Position numbers and translations under genes: made by a program. From the NCBI GenBank assembly GCA_900319525.1, contig ONOU01000004.1:45800-109799 (forward strand): a stretch of 64,000 nt of DNA, given 5' to 3'. Below the pieces are notes generated by a model. It worked only from the letters and a program-made list of their open reading frames with translations. It searched no databases and had not been told where the DNA came from. Positions 62,881 through 64,000 of this stretch are shown in pieces (position 1 is the first letter of the stretch; the number at the start of each line of letters is the position of its first letter). The DNA comes from an uncultured Prevotellaceae bacterium. Lineage in GTDB: Bacteria > Bacteroidota > Bacteroidia > Bacteroidales > Muribaculaceae.

Positions 62881-62932
62881 ATTTTTGTGGAACGTATTCC
62901 TGAAAAATCATAATTTTTATGGAACGCAATCC
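62881..62932 (-). repeat. 20-bp direct repeat upstream of ATPase promoter
   Basis: ATTTTTGTGGAACGTATTCC (62881-62900) is repeated with three changes at 62913-62932 (ATTTTTATGGAACGCAATCC), spaced 12 bp apart, 10 bp upstream of the -33 box. The first copy contains a near-palindrome, GGAACGTATTCC. Confidence 0.75.
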
Positions 62933-63076
62933 ACAACAAACGCTATAATCATGAAATTTACCATAAGTGGGCAGGCGGTTTTTGAAGAGTGTAGTCACAA
63001 AATGAGGCGGTATTATAGAATATCGTGGGGGTGGATTGCGTTATTCAAGTAATGAAACCAATAAATTGAGTAGGAC

Positions 63077-63532
63077 ATGAGAAAGATTATCTTATTATTT
63101 GTATTGATGATGGGTTTGGGCGTTGCCCATGCCCAGGATGTGGTAGAGGTGGCTCCTGCACAGATTACCGAGGTCGAGGGCTTTAATCCAGCCAGCAAGC
63201 GGGTGTATGCCGAGTTGTCAGCCTCGTCCAGGCCATTCAGCACCAAGGTGAACGTAGCCATCGACTTTGGCCAGAGCACCTCATGGTTAGGAGCCATGAG
63301 CGAGTCGATGATTGTGGATGAAAGCGGCAAGGAAATCAAGTTCAACTCGATGATTGACGCGATGAACTACCTCGGCCAGTTCGGCTGGAAGTTTGCCCAG
63401 GCCTATGTGGTGCCCCATGGAGACAAGGGCGACATCAGTGGCACCGTTTACTGGATTCTCTACAAGGACGTTGACGACTACAGCCAGATTACCGAAGGCT
63501 TCATGACCAAGCGCCAACAACGCGGCCACTAA
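63077..63532 (+). CDS. Small secreted hypothetical protein
   Basis: A 151-residue protein with a signal peptide (MRKIILLFVLMMGLGVAHA) and a mature part of about 130 residues with YAELSASSRPFSTKVNVAIDFGQ and FGWKFAQAYVVPHGDKGD. No family is recognised. Similar short exported proteins with a single conserved W-rich/YVV motif occur widely in Bacteroidales. A weak hairpin (63559-63585) follows the stop. The function is unknown. Confidence 0.7.
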   Translation: MRKIILLFVLMMGLGVAHAQDVVEVAPAQITEVEGFNPASKRVYAELSASSRPFSTKVNVAIDFGQSTSWLGAMSESMIVDESGKEIKFNSMIDAMNYLGQFGWKFAQAYVVPHGDKGDISGTVYWILYKDVDDYSQITEGFMTKRQQRGH

Positions 63533-63583
63533 CCCCACCCGACACAGTATAATGATAAAGTGGCACCCACCTCGCGGATGCCA

Positions 63584-63645
63584 CTCTAAACCCTAGACCC
63601 TAAACTCTAGACCCTAGACCTCCATTGAGCGCCTGCGCTCAATGG
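63584..63645 (-). repeat. Hairpin plus TAG-rich repeat, copy C
   Basis: Read on the minus strand: CCATTGAGCGC, two-base centre, GCGCTCAATGG (63645-63622), then AGGTCTAGGGTCTAGAG and TTTAGGGTCTAGGG. It begins 1 nt after the cydB stop. Confidence 0.8.
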
Positions 63646-63646
63646 A

Positions 63647-64000
63647 CTAATACTTGTGGTCGGTGTGGTCGAGCTCGTCGCTGGTGAGCTTCTTGTGGTC
63701 CATCTTGTACCAGCAGTAAGCGATATAAGCCAGCACAAAAGGTACAAGAATCGAGACCACGCTCATCACGGTGAGTGTGAACTCACTCGACGAACTGTTG
63801 CGCAGCGTGAGCGAGCTCTGCACGTCGAGCAGCGAGGGCAAGTAGGCCGTGTTGTTGTAGCCCAAGACCCAGAACAGCGTCATCACCACCAGCACGGTGC
63901 CGATGCCCGCAGGCCAGATACCCTGCTTGTAGTCACCCTTGATGAGCGTCTTGCCGACGCCAAACAGTACCATCACCACGCCCAGCAGCAGGATCACCAG
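63647..64000 (-). CDS. cydB: Cytochrome d ubiquinol oxidase subunit II, C-terminal part
   Basis: The reading frame runs off the right edge without a start, so only the last 118 or so residues are seen. They carry three hydrophobic segments (about LLLGVVMVLFGVGKTLI, AGIGTVLVVMTLFWVLGY and VMSVVSILVPFVLAYIAYCWY) and the charged end KLTSDELDHTDHKY, matching the C-terminal part of CydB of cytochrome bd oxidase. This quinol oxidase reduces oxygen at low tension and is common in Bacteroides relatives. Repeat copy C lies just after the stop. Confidence 0.8.
   Translation of the reverse strand: MVILLLGVVMVLFGVGKTLIKGDYKQGIWPAGIGTVLVVMTLFWVLGYNNTAYLPSLLDVQSSLTLRNSSSSEFTLTVMSVVSILVPFVLAYIAYCWYKMDHKKLTSDELDHTDHKY

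Overview
The window reads as a chromosomal segment of a moderately GC-rich member of the Bacteroidales, most likely Muribaculaceae or Prevotellaceae. This rests on gene content and on promoters. Bacteroidota-type genes include DUF4270, DUF6089, DUF6242, DUF2027-Smr, DUF4105/Lnb, a GT5-only glycogen synthase, a CHU_C type IX-sorted protein and the uppS-bamA-ompH cluster. Several promoters match the Bacteroidota form TTTG-N19/20-TAnnTTTG. Exact start codons are uncertain for several genes because ribosome-binding sites are weak; where an upstream GTG or TTG precedes a better ATG, or a promoter element overlaps an early start, this is stated.

Layout: 0.3-6.9 kb has a C-GCAxxG-C-C protein and the complete rod-shape operon mreB-mreC-mreD-mrdA-rodA. 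6.9-13.4 kb (minus) has a rhomboid protease behind an AAA ATPase, then pyruvate:ferredoxin oxidoreductase. 13.6-20.7 kb (plus) has a CHU_C protein, a lytic transglycosylase, glmS and a uvrA paralogue, followed by 1.17 kb of AT-rich non-coding DNA and an XRE regulator. 22.8-27.5 kb has a HerA-like ATPase and, divergently, a sugar cluster (nucleotidyltransferase-kinase fusion, RhaM-type mutarotase, FucP-type permease). 27.7-31.5 kb has a dockerin-like protein, a glutamine synthetase with a tandemly duplicated promoter, and a second AAA ATPase. 31.7-35.8 kb (minus) is a two-gene unit of a membrane TPR-HTH regulator and a large exported repeat protein. 36-42.7 kb has a Q-rich small protein, a DUF4105 membrane protein, secA and a DUF3843-like protein. 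42.7-47.6 kb has tRNA-Thr, DUF4270, glycogen synthase, a Spy-like protein, nagA and tRNA-His. 47.7-55.2 kb (minus) is the outer-membrane biogenesis block DUF6242-DUF6089-uppS-bamA-ompH-ompH, plus a third ompH in its own unit. 55.5-64 kb has prmC, a GNAT, an Lrp regulator, an inositol-monophosphatase-like gene, trpS, a YgjP-like protease, DUF2027-Smr, a third ATPase (AAA_14/DUF4143), a small secreted protein and the 3' end of cydB.

Much of the window is envelope biology: cell-wall elongation (Mre/PBP2/RodA), precursor supply (GlmS, UppS), wall turnover (lytic transglycosylase), secretion (SecA) and outer-membrane assembly (BamA, Skp-like chaperones).

The least explained signals are intergenic. 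(1) A dispersed element made of a variable hairpin followed by TAG-rich short repeats sits at the 3' ends of several genes. (2) Three ATPase genes each carry their own, unrelated, repeat or palindrome at a well-formed promoter: a triple 14-bp repeat, a 50-bp perfect palindrome and a 20-bp direct repeat. (3) A 71-bp promoter module is duplicated upstream of glutamine synthetase, with the -7 box of the first copy destroyed. No CRISPR array, insertion sequence, integrase or rRNA gene was seen.
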